A DNA stretch of 64,000 bases from Paenibacillus timonensis (GTDB taxonomy: Bacteria > Bacillota > Bacilli > Paenibacillales > Paenibacillaceae). The stretch spans positions 124,001 to 188,000 of the forward strand of contig NZ_WNZY01000007.1 of the NCBI RefSeq assembly GCF_009725205.1, read 5' to 3'. The notes beneath the pieces are model-generated. The model was given only the letters and a program-made list of their open reading frames with translations, had not been told where the DNA came from and did no database searches. Of the stretch, positions 1 to 8,098 are shown piece by piece; the first letter of the stretch is position 1, and every line of letters starts with the position of its first letter. A program made the translations under genes and the position numbers.

Positions 1-38
1 CATGGGTGTCGGCCCTGAAAGAGAATGGAGTATCCTGA
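1..38 (+). CDS. tsaE: 3' end of TsaE (tRNA t6A ATPase), partial
   Basis: An open frame from the left edge reads WVSALKENGVS and stops at 36-38, two bases before the tsaB start. In Bacillus and Paenibacillus the gene just upstream of tsaB is tsaE (ydiB), the ATPase partner in tRNA t6A synthesis. Only eleven codons are visible, so the call rests on gene order and tight spacing rather than on a motif. The ribosome site of tsaB (GAATGGAG) lies inside this tail. Confidence 0.45.
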   Translation, partial: WVSALKENGVS

Positions 39-40
39 AG

Positions 41-874
41 ATGAACGAATACGAAAACATACGGCCACCGCAGCGGCTGTTGGCGTTTGACACCGCCACG
101 TCCTCGCTGGCGGTGGCGGTAACGGAGGGCGGCCGCGTGCTGGCCGAACGAAATATCCATGCCGAACGGAACCATTCGGCATATTTGGTGACGGCGATCG
201 GGGATTGCCTGGAGGCGGCAGGGCTCGCCAAGCAGGATGTAGATGGAATCGCCGTCGGGATTGGGCCAGGCTCCTACACCGGGATCCGGATTGCCGTCAC
301 GACCGCCAAGACTTTGGCGTGGTCGTTACGGCTTCCGGTTTACGGTGTCTCGAGCCTGGCCGCTTTGGCGCTGGGCGGCTGGGCCGGCGCCAGCGGGCAA
401 GACGCCGCCGCGCTGGGCGAGCTCGCCGCGCGGCGGGGCGAAGCAGGCCGCCGCGCCACCGCCGGCGGCCACTGGATCGCGCCGCTGATCGATGCGCGGC
501 GCGGCCAGGCCTATACGGCGCTGTTCGGCGTACCCGCGCCGGGCGGATGGCCGGAGCGTCTCGAACCCGACGCGATCCGGCTCATGGACGGGTGGGCCGA
601 CGAGCTCCAGCGGCAGCTGGAACAGCTGCCGCCGGACGAACGGCCGGCCCGCCTCTGGTTCGTGGGCGAGACCGAGAAGCACGAAGCGGCGATCGCGCCG
701 CTGATCGCCGCCTTCGGCGAGCTTGTTCAGCTCGTGCCTTACGAGCTGGAAGGCGCTTGGATGGGAATCGCCGGCATGGCGCGCACGTGGCTGCCGGCGG
801 ACGAGGTCCATGCGCTGGAGCCAAATTATACGCAGCTGGCCGAAGCCGAAGCCAAACGGCTGCGGAACGCGTAA
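41..874 (+). CDS. tsaB: tRNA threonylcarbamoyladenosine protein TsaB
   Basis: TsaB is the inactive ASKHA paralogue that dimerises with TsaD and is needed, with TsaE and TsaC, to form t6A37 on ANN-decoding tRNAs in the cytoplasm. Family hallmarks are visible: LAFDTATSSLAVAV near the N-terminus and GPGSYTGIRIAV around residues 75-90. The start at 41 is chosen over an upstream ATG at 2 because GAATGGAG lies ten bases before it and the tsaE stop is two bases upstream. The product is 277 residues, somewhat longer than the B. subtilis protein; the extra length seems to be an Ala/Gly/Arg-rich insert around residues 110-145. It is the second gene of a tsaE-tsaB-rimI-tsaD operon. Confidence 0.93.
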   Translation: MNEYENIRPPQRLLAFDTATSSLAVAVTEGGRVLAERNIHAERNHSAYLVTAIGDCLEAAGLAKQDVDGIAVGIGPGSYTGIRIAVTTAKTLAWSLRLPVYGVSSLAALALGGWAGASGQDAAALGELAARRGEAGRRATAGGHWIAPLIDARRGQAYTALFGVPAPGGWPERLEPDAIRLMDGWADELQRQLEQLPPDERPARLWFVGETEKHEAAIAPLIAAFGELVQLVPYELEGAWMGIAGMARTWLPADEVHALEPNYTQLAEAEAKRLRNA

Positions 875-892
875 GGCGAGGGGGCGGCGAAG

Positions 893-1387
893 CTGGAACA
901 AGAGATCGTATTTCGTAACATGAGGCTCGCGGACCTTCCGGACGTCATGGTCATTGAACATGAGTCGTTTTCGCTCCCATGGAGCGAGGAAGCCTTTCGC
1001 AACGAGTTGACCCATAATCATTTTGCCCGTTATCAAATCATGGAAATTCACGGCGAACCGATCGGGTACGCCGGGATGTGGACGATCCTCGACGAGGCCC
1101 ACATCACGAACATCGCGGTTCGAACCGCTTACCGCGGACGTCATCTCGGGGAGAAGCTGCTGCGCCGGATGATGGACTGGGCGGTGGAGCTGGGGATGGT
1201 TCGGATGACGCTGGAGGTGCGGGTGTCCAACGGGGTCGCCCGCGCGCTATATGAGAAAATGGGCTTTGCCCCGGCGGGCGTGCGCAAAGGGTATTATTCC
1301 GATAATCATGAAGATGCAATCATAATGTGGTGCGAGCTGCCAGGATCGCAGTCGGAGACCGGGGAAGGAAGCGAAAGTTTGTGGTAA
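893..1387 (+). CDS. rimI: Ribosomal protein alanine N-acetyltransferase RimI
   Basis: A GNAT acetyltransferase; RimI acetylates the N-terminal alanine of ribosomal protein S18. The sequence shows [24 protein letters not shown] at the N-terminus, the acetyl-CoA loop [14 protein letters not shown] and the C-terminal [15 protein letters not shown] motif typical of RimI. An ATG at 920 gives 155 residues but has only a weak ribosome site. A CTG at 893 has AGGGGG at 879-884, eight bases away, and adds EQEIVFRN, which resembles the residues before MRL in Bacillus RimI, so 893 is given as the start. Its end overlaps the GTG start of tsaD by seven bases, implying translational coupling. Confidence 0.88.
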   Translation: MEQEIVFRNMRLADLPDVMVIEHESFSLPWSEEAFRNELTHNHFARYQIMEIHGEPIGYAGMWTILDEAHITNIAVRTAYRGRHLGEKLLRRMMDWAVELGMVRMTLEVRVSNGVARALYEKMGFAPAGVRKGYYSDNHEDAIIMWCELPGSQSETGEGSESLW

Positions 1388-2421
1388 AGCAAGAGCAGGA
1401 TGTATATATATTGGCGGTAGAAACAAGTTGCGACGAAACCTCGGCATCCGTAGTGAAGAACGGGACGGAGGTGCTGTCCAACCTGATTGCCAGCCAGATC
1501 GAAACGCACCGGGCATTCGGCGGAGTCGTGCCGGAGGTCGCTTCACGCAAGCATGTGGAGAGCATTACGCGAATGCTGGAGGAGGCGGTGCAGGAGGCGG
1601 GGATTCCGCCGCAATCGCTGTCGGCAATCGCCGTGACGGAAGGCCCCGGCTTGGTTGGCGCGCTGCTCGTCGGGATTATGGCCGCCAAGAGCCTTGCCTT
1701 CGCGCTGGACAAGCCGCTGATTGGCGTTCATCATATCGCCGGTCATATCTACGCCAATCGTTTGGAGGCGGAGATGTTATACCCGTCCATGGCGTTGGTC
1801 GTCTCGGGCGGTCATACGGAGCTGGTGCTGATGGAGCAGGAGGGCAGCTTTCGCCTGCTCGGCCGGACGCGCGACGATGCCGTTGGCGAAGCCTATGACA
1901 AGGTCGCCCGGGCGCTTGGCTTCCCTTATCCGGGGGGGCCCTTCGTGGACAAGCTGGCTGCGGAGGCGGAGGAAGCAGAGGAGCTGCCGCGGGCGTGGCT
2001 GGAGCCGGACTCTTACGACTTCAGCTTGAGCGGCCTCAAGTCAGCCGTACTGAATGCGGTGAACCAGCACAAGATGCGCGGCGAGGACGGCTACCAGCCG
2101 GCCATTGCCCGCGGGTTCCAGGAATCGGTGATCGAGGTGCTCGTGGAGAAAGCGATTCGCGCTGTTCGTGCCACCGGTGCGCGGCAGCTGTTGCTTTGCG
2201 GCGGCGTAGCTGCCAATCGGGGGTTACGGGCTGCGCTTGCCGAACGCTGTGATCGCGAGGGGATTGCCCAGCTGATCCCACCGTTGAAATACTGCACCGA
2301 TAACGCCGCGATGATTGGCGCAGCCGCTTACCTGAAGTGGAAGAACGGTGAATTTTCCAGCCTGGAGCTAAAAGCCGAGCCTTCACTTTCGCTGGAAGGC
2401 TGGTCTGTTAATCCAAGCTAA
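1381..2421 (+). CDS. tsaD: tRNA N6-adenosine threonylcarbamoyltransferase TsaD
   Basis: TsaD (Gcp/YgjD/Kae1) transfers the threonylcarbamoyl group from TC-AMP to A37 of tRNA, as part of the TsaB-TsaD-TsaE complex. The start is the GTG at 1381, with GGGGAAGGA upstream; an in-frame ATG at 1327 would lie deep inside rimI. From this start the protein has 346 residues. Seen: the N-terminal phosphate motif [12 protein letters not shown], the metal-binding HxxxH (H118 and H122 in HHIAGH), VSGGHTEL, and the C-terminal [10 protein letters not shown]. These are the hallmark residues of a functional enzyme. It is the last gene of the operon, which ends at the terminator at 2450. Confidence 0.96.
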   Translation: MVKQEQDVYILAVETSCDETSASVVKNGTEVLSNLIASQIETHRAFGGVVPEVASRKHVESITRMLEEAVQEAGIPPQSLSAIAVTEGPGLVGALLVGIMAAKSLAFALDKPLIGVHHIAGHIYANRLEAEMLYPSMALVVSGGHTELVLMEQEGSFRLLGRTRDDAVGEAYDKVARALGFPYPGGPFVDKLAAEAEEAEELPRAWLEPDSYDFSLSGLKSAVLNAVNQHKMRGEDGYQPAIARGFQESVIEVLVEKAIRAVRATGARQLLLCGGVAANRGLRAALAERCDREGIAQLIPPLKYCTDNAAMIGAAAYLKWKNGEFSSLELKAEPSLSLEGWSVNPS

Positions 2422-2449
2422 TTCAAAATTGAGGCGACCGCCCCAAGCA

Positions 2450-2477
2450 AAAGGCCGGACAAATTGTCCGGCCTTTT
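2450..2477 (+). terminator. Rho-independent terminator after tsaD
   Basis: AAAGGCCGGAC and GTCCGGCCTTTT form a near-perfect stem around a five-base loop, followed by TTATT. It lies between tsaD and the convergent bactofilin gene and may serve both strands. Confidence 0.85.
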
Positions 2478-2496
2478 ATTATTCGATGGGTTCGCG

Positions 2497-2973
2497 TTAC
2501 CACGTTTTATAAACCGCATCGTTTTCCGACTTCGCGTTGTTCTTGGCAGGAGGCGTTTGCTCGGGGTCAACCGCAGCCGCCGTTTCCTTCATTACAGCGG
2601 GATTGGGCTTGTCCGAGCCGCCCATCTTACTGGTACCTTCGAATACGCTGCCCTCCTCAATGGAGAGAGAGGAAGCAACCATGTTGCCGTACAGCTTGCC
2701 TTTGGAGGTGATGGACAGCTTGAGCTTGGCTTGCACGTTGCCGTTCACGGTGCCGGCGATAATGATGTTACGGGCCAGGATGTTGGAATGGACCACACCT
2801 TTCTCCCCAACGGTCACGTCGCCTTCGCATTCGATATCGCCGGTAATTTGTCCTTCGATGCGCACGCCGGCGTCCGAGCGGATTTTCCCTTCAAAAATGC
2901 TGCCTTCCCCGATCAAAGTGTCGGTGGTGTTCGGGTCCAGCTTAACAGGTTTCGCGTTATTCCTTAATTTCAT
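2497..2973 (-). CDS. Bactofilin family cytoskeletal protein
   Basis: Bactofilins (DUF583) polymerise without nucleotide into right-handed beta-helix filaments at the inner face of the membrane and often scaffold cell-wall enzymes. The 158-residue product has the expected pattern: a polar N-terminus, then the repeated short beta strands of the beta-helix (TLIGEGSIFEG, IRSDAGVRIEGQITGDIEC, VTVGEKGVVHSNILARNI, GTVNGNVQA, KGKLYGNMVASSLSIEEGSVFEG) at about residues 18-115, and a disordered Pro/Ala/Asn tail. It starts three bases after the stop of the M23 peptidase gene, so the two are almost certainly one transcript, a pairing known from other bacteria where a bactofilin positions an M23 enzyme. 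Confidence 0.92.
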   Translation of the reverse strand: MKLRNNAKPVKLDPNTTDTLIGEGSIFEGKIRSDAGVRIEGQITGDIECEGDVTVGEKGVVHSNILARNIIIAGTVNGNVQAKLKLSITSKGKLYGNMVASSLSIEEGSVFEGTSKMGGSDKPNPAVMKETAAAVDPEQTPPAKNNAKSENDAVYKTW

Positions 2974-2976
2974 GAA

Positions 2977-3996
2977 TTACTCTTCCTCTCCGGGTTTTCT
3001 AAGGTATTTGGCCGGGTCGACCGTACTGCCGTTCTTCACGACTTCGATGTGTAGATGAGGACCGGTGCTACGCCCGGTGGAGCCCAGCTCTGCGATGGTA
3101 TCGCCTTGCTTAACGGTGGCGCCAACCTTGGTTAGGATTTTGCTCAAATGCATATAGTTCGTTTTCAATCCCGAAGGATGCGAAATCGTGATAAAGTTCC
3201 CGCGTGCGCTATTGTATCCGGTATCGACGACCTTACCGTTCGCTGCCGCATAGACAGGATCGCCGATGCTTCCCCCGATATCCATTCCGGCGTGCATGGT
3301 CAAACGCCCGTTAAAAGGGTCTTCTCGTTCACCATACTCGGAGGTGACTCTGACGGAATCGGCGGGCCAAAAGGTCGGCAAGATGGCCATCAACGCTTTA
3401 TATTCCTGGATCGAAATTTTCGTTTGCTCCAGCCGTTGCTGCAATTCGGGCATCTCCGTCAGCGAGGTGGTGATGCTCTCCTTCGTCTCTTTGACCAGCT
3501 TTGCCACATCCTGTTCGGTGAGTGGGATCGATTCTCCGCCAACTCCACCTTCGGAAGCGAGGGAGTCCATCGCTGCTTCTTTGCCCGCGGCTGCGGTTTT
3601 GTCTTTTGCTTTTGTCGATCCGCCGTCCGTAATCGATTTAAGCTCGGCTTCCAGTTGCTCCAGCTCGCTCATCTTCGTCTCAATGGTCTTCGACTTCTTG
3701 GATAACTCCATCAGCTCGTTTAAGAGCCGGTCGATTTCCTGTTCCTTATTGACGACGGTGTTCCTGAACTGGTCGGAAGAATCGGATAGCTGCGCTTCGA
3801 GCGTCCCGATCCGGCTCGTATGCGTGCGGTTGACGGCATACAAAACCAACACGGAGCTGAGCAGCACCACCGCGGTGACCAGGATGGCCAATAAATAGAA
3901 CAAGCGGAATTTAAAGCGGAACACAGGGCTGGTGCCTTCCGGCACGATCAGCAGCGTGTAGCGCCGGTTCACGTTTTTTTTGAATCTGATCTTCAT
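2977..3996 (-). CDS. Membrane-anchored M23 family metallopeptidase
   Basis: Likely a peptidoglycan endopeptidase, or a regulator of one, acting outside the membrane. Order of parts: a short basic cytoplasmic head (MKIRFKKNVNRRYTLLIVP), one membrane segment (FYLLAILVTAVVLLSSVLVLYAV, about residues 30-55), a long coiled coil (about 60-200), then a LytM/M23 domain with the zinc motifs HAGMDIG (HxxxD) and HLHIE (HxH). All ligands appear present. The start at 3996 is chosen because AGGAGGAAG sits just upstream; a longer frame reaches 4032. It is the first gene of a two-gene unit with the bactofilin, and diverges from the actin-like gene at 4219. The layout resembles peptidases tied to sporulation or cell shape. 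Confidence 0.92.
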   Translation of the reverse strand: MKIRFKKNVNRRYTLLIVPEGTSPVFRFKFRLFYLLAILVTAVVLLSSVLVLYAVNRTHTSRIGTLEAQLSDSSDQFRNTVVNKEQEIDRLLNELMELSKKSKTIETKMSELEQLEAELKSITDGGSTKAKDKTAAAGKEAAMDSLASEGGVGGESIPLTEQDVAKLVKETKESITTSLTEMPELQQRLEQTKISIQEYKALMAILPTFWPADSVRVTSEYGEREDPFNGRLTMHAGMDIGGSIGDPVYAAANGKVVDTGYNSARGNFITISHPSGLKTNYMHLSKILTKVGATVKQGDTIAELGSTGRSTGPHLHIEVVKNGSTVDPAKYLRKPGEEE

Positions 3997-4151
3997 GACT
4001 TCCTCCTGATCTTCTTGGGTTGAATATGCCATTATGTAGGACCAAGGTCATTCCTTGCGACTTGCCAATACAACTATTTCGGCAAAATGTGGCAAATCCC
4101 TTTTTCATTTAAAAAAATTTTGTAACTATTTTCACTCCTAAAGCAGGAATT

Positions 4152-4158
4152 TGTCGAA
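4152..4158 (+). promoter_or_regulatory. Possible Spo0A box between M23 and actin-like genes
   Basis: TGTCGAA, the core of the Spo0A box, occurs in ATTTGTCGAAGG between the divergent M23 and actin-like genes. A seven-base match can arise by chance, so this is only suggestive. Confidence 0.2.
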
Positions 4159-4218
4159 GGGAAGCGAAATGAGAAATAATTGGAAAAGTGTCTTCTTTCC
4201 TAATGTAAGGAGGTTATT

Positions 4219-5313
4219 ATGATCAGAATTGCCGGAATCGACGTTGGCAACGACAGCGTTAAGGTAGTGGTTGACGGTTCACAACGACCGATCATTATTC
4301 CGAGTATCGTTTCTCCCGGATATGATAGACATGTGCTGCAAGAGGAAGACTCTCCGCTGAAGGCGCTGGATGTTCGGGTCTATAGCCCTAAATTAAAGAG
4401 AAATAACCAGCGGTATTTCGTAGGCTTGCTGGCGATGGAGGATCAAGACAATTCCGAGTTGGAAGAGACGGACAACAAAGCCACCAGCGATCAGTCCCTG
4501 GTCGTGGCGCTGACGGCGCTGGCTTATGCAGCCCTGTCTGGACAAACTTATCCGACGGCGGGAACCGGGATCGAAGAGGCTGAATACATAATCGGGACAG
4601 GACTTCCGGTCCGTTCTTACGTTGCCTTTCATCAAGCGTTCGAGGAGCGGCTGACCGGCGAGCACGAAGTGACGTTCCTGTCCACGCCGGAGCTGCGCGG
4701 GCGCACGGTACGCCTTCAGATCCGCCGTACGATCGTGTCGGTGGAAGGCGCGGCGGCGCTGTTCCATTTGGCGACGAACGATACGCTCCAGGTGCGAAAC
4801 GAAGAACTCCATAACGGCTGTATCGGCATTTGCGAAATCGGCGCTTTGACAACGGATTTCCCGGTCGTGAAGCGGATGAATATCGACAACCAGTTCAGTA
4901 CAGGGGAGCAGTTCGGACTTGCAACCTATCTGGATTCGATTATCCGCGATATAGAGGACCAGTTCGGCTATCGCTTCCCGAGCCGTACGAAGCTGATTGG
5001 ACGCATCCGGAATCGCGAATTCGTCATCCAGCGTGTAGGTGAAGGACAAGCGGATATTCGGCCGATTGTCGATATGTATTTCAGCCGAGCCGCGCAGAAG
5101 TTGGTTGATCTGATTCGCAAGCGGTGGAAGAAGTACCCGGACATCGAATGCTTTTATGTGCTTGGCGGCGGCGCCGCGGCGTTGAAATCGTACTTGATCG
5201 ATGCGGCCGGCCCCATGCGTTTGCGGTTTGAAGAGAATAGCGAGATTCTGAACGTGCAGGGTTACTTGAAGCTGGCCAAGAATAAGGCCGGCCAACAGCC
5301 GAACCCGGCGTAA
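4219..5313 (+). CDS. ParM/StbA-like actin-family ATPase
   Basis: A bacterial actin relative of the ParM/Alp group; these assemble ATP-dependent filaments that usually segregate plasmids but also occur as chromosomal genes of unknown role. The 364-residue protein shows the phosphate-1 motif GIDVGNDSVKVV at residues 5-16, GICEIGALTTDF in the middle (phosphate-2 type, with Gly-Ala where many have Gly-Gly), and the adenosine motif FYVLGGGAAALKS near residue 320. It has a strong AAGGAGG site. No parR-like adaptor or centromere repeats were seen beside it, which argues against a plasmid-type segregation cassette. It diverges from the M23/bactofilin pair, so a role in shape or sporulation is possible; this is inference. 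Confidence 0.85.
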   Translation: MIRIAGIDVGNDSVKVVVDGSQRPIIIPSIVSPGYDRHVLQEEDSPLKALDVRVYSPKLKRNNQRYFVGLLAMEDQDNSELEETDNKATSDQSLVVALTALAYAALSGQTYPTAGTGIEEAEYIIGTGLPVRSYVAFHQAFEERLTGEHEVTFLSTPELRGRTVRLQIRRTIVSVEGAAALFHLATNDTLQVRNEELHNGCIGICEIGALTTDFPVVKRMNIDNQFSTGEQFGLATYLDSIIRDIEDQFGYRFPSRTKLIGRIRNREFVIQRVGEGQADIRPIVDMYFSRAAQKLVDLIRKRWKKYPDIECFYVLGGGAAALKSYLIDAAGPMRLRFEENSEILNVQGYLKLAKNKAGQQPNPA

Positions 5314-5329
5314 GATTCAAGTAATTGTT

Positions 5330-5358
5330 CCGGCGGTGCATGCACCGCCGGTTTTTTT
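5330..5358 (+). terminator. Rho-independent terminator after the actin-like gene
   Basis: CCGGCGGTGCA and TGCACCGCCGG (5330-5351) are perfect inverted repeats followed by seven T residues. Confidence 0.92.
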
Positions 5359-5410
5359 ATGAGTTTAGATGTTCATCTCCTGGATACCGGAGGCCCACAG
5401 GCAGAGATGG

Positions 5411-5585
5411 ATGCGAAAAACCGAATACAATGGGGCGATTTCGGCGTTAATAACGGAATGTATATGAAATTTCATATCTATTTGCCCATCAGGAAAGCGT
5501 AAGCCTAGATTCTGTATGAAATATCGAATAGATTTCGGATTTTTGGGCTTCAGCACCGTTTTGTATGCGAAAAACCGAATACAAT
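5411..5585 (+). repeat. Intergenic direct repeats in a 350-bp gene-free stretch
   Basis: The 350 bases between 5314 and 5663 hold no convincing gene. They contain a perfect 21-base direct repeat (core GCGAAAAACCGAATACA) at 5411-5431 and 5565-5585, and a degenerate copy around 5514-5532 (TATGAAATATCGAATAGA). A TATAAT at about 5627 may be the -10 box of the following gene. Confidence 0.7.
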
Positions 5586-5663
5586 TGACGAAGAAGGATC
5601 ATATTCTTTAAATTTGAGGATTCAGGTATAATAAGGAAAAAAAAGCGAAGGAGGCCGGGGGCC

Positions 5664-6077
5664 GTGAGCTACAAAAATACGTTTATTCGCGTCTCGCCCG
5701 ATTGTCCTGCAGATCGTGGCATCGAGCCGGTGTCGACGAGACCTGCGAAACCTGCGCACATGATCCAATACGAGCTGCTCTCGCAAGCTCCGTACCGGTA
5801 CAATCACGAGGAGCTGCTGTTCGAGGTACATATTCGCCATAAGCAGATTCCGAAGGAAGTTGTGCAGGAGCGGAGGCAGGAACTCTGGGAGGAGTTGTTC
5901 AGCAAACCGCACCCTTGCTTGCGGGCCTCGGTCCTTCCCAAGAAGTATGGATGGGGCGTGCATTATGACGAACAGGGGAAAATCGCCATCTACGGCATGG
6001 ACTCGCCGGATTATCAGCGGTTTACCGCTTCAACCGATGTCCAACTGCTGAACGCGATGAGAAACAGCCGGAAGTAA
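5664..6077 (+). CDS. DUF6157 family protein
   Basis: A 137-residue protein starting at GTG with GAAGGAGG upstream. The N-terminus YKNTFIRVSPDCPA and the C-terminal block KYGWGVHYDEQGKIAIYGMDSPDYQ are what I recognise as DUF6157, a small soluble family with no known function. No signal peptide or membrane segment is present. It is followed after 42 bases by a PNPOx-like gene in the same direction, so the two may be cotranscribed, but nothing else in the context hints at a role. Confidence 0.8.
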   Translation: MSYKNTFIRVSPDCPADRGIEPVSTRPAKPAHMIQYELLSQAPYRYNHEELLFEVHIRHKQIPKEVVQERRQELWEELFSKPHPCLRASVLPKKYGWGVHYDEQGKIAIYGMDSPDYQRFTASTDVQLLNAMRNSRK

Positions 6078-6119
6078 GGACGGCACCGTTGGCTGCATTT
6101 ATTGATGGGAGGGGTAGAC

Positions 6120-6668
6120 ATGGGGAAAATGTTCGATTCGATGCTGCCGGAGCATGAGGCATTTATTCGTCGGCAGCATCTCTTTTTTGTTGGTTCGGCA
6201 CCACTTAGCGCAGAAGGGCACGTCAATCTGTCGCCCAAAGGGTATGATTCGCTGCGGATCCTTTCGCCAAACGAGGTCGCTTACCTGGATTTGACCGGCA
6301 GCGGGAATGAAACGGCAGCCCATCTCGAGGAGAACGGACGGATCACGATCATGTTCGCCGCTTTCGAAGGGCAGCCTTTGATCCTGCGCCTGTATGGGAA
6401 AGGCCAAGTGATTCTGCCGGGATCGGCGGATTGGGGGCGACTCGAAGGCTTGTTTCCCAAGCTGAGCGGGGCGCGCCAAATCGTTCTTGTCTCTGTTTAC
6501 GGGGTGCAGACATCCTGCGGCTATGGTGTACCGCTGTTCAGCTATGACGGGGATCGCGAAACCTTGGTCAAATGGGCTGAAACCAAAGGATCTTCCGGCC
6601 TGGAGGAATATCGTCGCCAGAAAAACGCCGTAAGCCTGGACGGCTTACCGTCATCGTTTGCAGACTAG
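6120..6668 (+). CDS. Pyridoxamine 5'-phosphate oxidase-like flavoprotein
   Basis: A split-barrel FMN-binding protein of the PNPOx-like superfamily, which includes many flavin or F420-dependent reductases of unknown substrate. Visible are FVGSAPLSAEGHVNLSPKG, LDLTGSGNETAAHL and ITIMFAAFEGQPLILRLYGKG, the usual strand order. The start at 6120 is chosen for GGGAGGGG six bases upstream; a frame-extending ATG at 6102 lacks such a site. The product is 182 residues. The substrate cannot be named from sequence. It is probably cotranscribed with the DUF6157 gene and the AAC(3)-like gene. Confidence 0.85.
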   Translation: MGKMFDSMLPEHEAFIRRQHLFFVGSAPLSAEGHVNLSPKGYDSLRILSPNEVAYLDLTGSGNETAAHLEENGRITIMFAAFEGQPLILRLYGKGQVILPGSADWGRLEGLFPKLSGARQIVLVSVYGVQTSCGYGVPLFSYDGDRETLVKWAETKGSSGLEEYRRQKNAVSLDGLPSSFAD

Positions 6669-6692
6669 AGAAAGTAGGGAGATCGAAGCATA

Positions 6693-7517
6693 ATGGAAGA
6701 AATTCAAGGGGAATTGTACACGGTAGAAACATTGCGGTCAGACTTAGCGGCTCTAGGGGTTCGAGAAGGGTCGACACTGCTTGTCCATTCGTCTTTTAAA
6801 GCGCTGGGGAAATGGGTGTGCGGCGGCCCAGCGGCGGTTGTCCTGGCTCTAGAGGCAGCGTTGGGGGAGGAAGGGACCTTGGTAATGCCCACCCATTCGG
6901 GCGACGTTGGAGACCCGGCCAGATGGCAAAATCCGCCGGTACCCAAGGAATGGTGGGACACCATTCGCGAGCAGATGCCGGTTTATGATCCCGAGCTGAC
7001 GTCGTTATGGTACATGGGCGTGATTCCGGACACGTTCCGCAAGCAAAAGGGCACCTTGCGCAGTGGACATCCGCAAGTGTCGTTTGCAGCCAGAGGCCGC
7101 GAGGCCGAGAACATTACGGCGAATCACGGCCTGGAATTCGGGCTAGGCGAGCGTTCTCCGCTTGCGCGAATTTACGAGCTTCGAGGAGATGTTTTGCTGC
7201 TTGGCGTAGGTCACGGAAACAATACGTCGATCCATTTGGCGGAGTGTCGGATGAACGATCAGTTCAAAGAAATTTATAAGGCAAAAGCACCGATGCAGGT
7301 GAATGGGGAAAGACAGTGGGTGGAATTTCCCGAGCTCGAATACGATTCAGAGGATTTTATTCAGCTCGGTGCAGATTTTGCACGGGAAACCGGAATGGTG
7401 AAACAGGGACAAATCGCCGGGGCAACCGCCTTGCTGATGCCCCAACGAGAATTGGTTGATTATGCCGTAGGATGGTTGGAACGCCACCGCAAGCGGCAAG
7501 ATCATCTTACCGTCTGA
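6693..7517 (+). CDS. AAC(3)-family aminoglycoside N-acetyltransferase-like protein
   Basis: A member of the antibiotic N-acetyltransferase (AAC(3)/YokD/FrbF) fold, which transfers acetyl from acetyl-CoA. Seen: LLVHSSFKALGKWVCGGPAAVVLALEAAL, VMPTHSGD, a GVIPDTFRKQKGTLRSGHPQVSFAARG block and LLLGVGHGNNTSIHLAE. Length (274 residues) suits the family. Many chromosomal members have no proven resistance role, so aminoglycoside acetylation is a family-based suggestion only. Its last 16 bases overlap the convergent reductase gene. Confidence 0.88.
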   Translation: MEEIQGELYTVETLRSDLAALGVREGSTLLVHSSFKALGKWVCGGPAAVVLALEAALGEEGTLVMPTHSGDVGDPARWQNPPVPKEWWDTIREQMPVYDPELTSLWYMGVIPDTFRKQKGTLRSGHPQVSFAARGREAENITANHGLEFGLGERSPLARIYELRGDVLLLGVGHGNNTSIHLAECRMNDQFKEIYKAKAPMQVNGERQWVEFPELEYDSEDFIQLGADFARETGMVKQGQIAGATALLMPQRELVDYAVGWLERHRKRQDHLTV

Positions 7518-8077
7518 TATACGAGACCGATGGCTCCAGAGTCAAAGGTCTTGTTTTCGATGAGCTTAAGGTTAATCTTCTCCTTGAGACCTTGGAATAA
7601 GGGCAAACCTTTACCGATCAGGACAGGGGATACGGTAATTTTATACTCATCTATTAAGTCAAGTTGCATAAAGTGGTGCGCTAACCTAGGACTGCCGAGA
7701 ATGACCATGTCCTTACCAGGCTGCTGTTTGAGGTGACGGATTTCATTCTCGATATCTTTGTTCACAAGTCTGGAGTTATTCCAATCGGCGTTCTCCAGCG
7801 TAGTGGAAAAAACGATTTTCTCTGTCTTATCGATCCACTCGGCATGATCCCGTTCATGCTGCGAAGCTGACGGGTTTGAAGGCACGGACGGCCAGTAACT
7901 GTGCATCATCTGATAAGTACCGCGGCCCCAAATAACCGTATCGGCCGTACTCAGAATTTCTTTCGCGTGTCTCTCGAGATCCGTATCGTAGGAAACCCAG
8001 CCAATATCCATTTCTCCGTTAGGACCTTCCACAAAACCGTCAAGCGATGCGTGTAGAAATAGAACGAGTTTTCTCAT
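7502..8077 (-). CDS. Dihydrofolate reductase-like (RibD C-terminal domain) protein
   Basis: A 191-residue stand-alone RibD_C/DHFR-fold protein. The N-terminus RKLVLFLHASLDGFVEGPNGEMDIGW, the cofactor region ADTVIWGRGTYQMM, and MVILGSPRLAHHFMQLDLIDEYKITVSPVLIGKGLPLF are typical of this large NADPH-dependent reductase-like family. The true substrate is unknown; it is not the folA gene. AAAGGAG lies upstream of the ATG. It is convergent with the AAC(3)-like gene and lies 21 bases downstream of the rhodanese gene. Confidence 0.87.
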   Translation of the reverse strand: MRKLVLFLHASLDGFVEGPNGEMDIGWVSYDTDLERHAKEILSTADTVIWGRGTYQMMHSYWPSVPSNPSASQHERDHAEWIDKTEKIVFSTTLENADWNNSRLVNKDIENEIRHLKQQPGKDMVILGSPRLAHHFMQLDLIDEYKITVSPVLIGKGLPLFQGLKEKINLKLIENKTFDSGAIGLVYQTVR

Positions 8078-8098
8078 CTTCTGTTCTCCTTTGTTTTC

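Noticed and set aside
4393-5295. 300-residue antisense frame over the actin-like gene
   Set aside because: It lies wholly within a gene with clear actin motifs and lacks its own ribosome site.
4219-5313. Plasmid segregation cassette (parMRC)
   Set aside because: No parR-like gene or centromere repeats flank the actin-like gene, and its surroundings are chromosomal.
6693-7517. Aminoglycoside resistance island
   Set aside because: The AAC(3)-like gene is flanked by ordinary chromosomal genes, with no mobile element, integron or AT shift around it.
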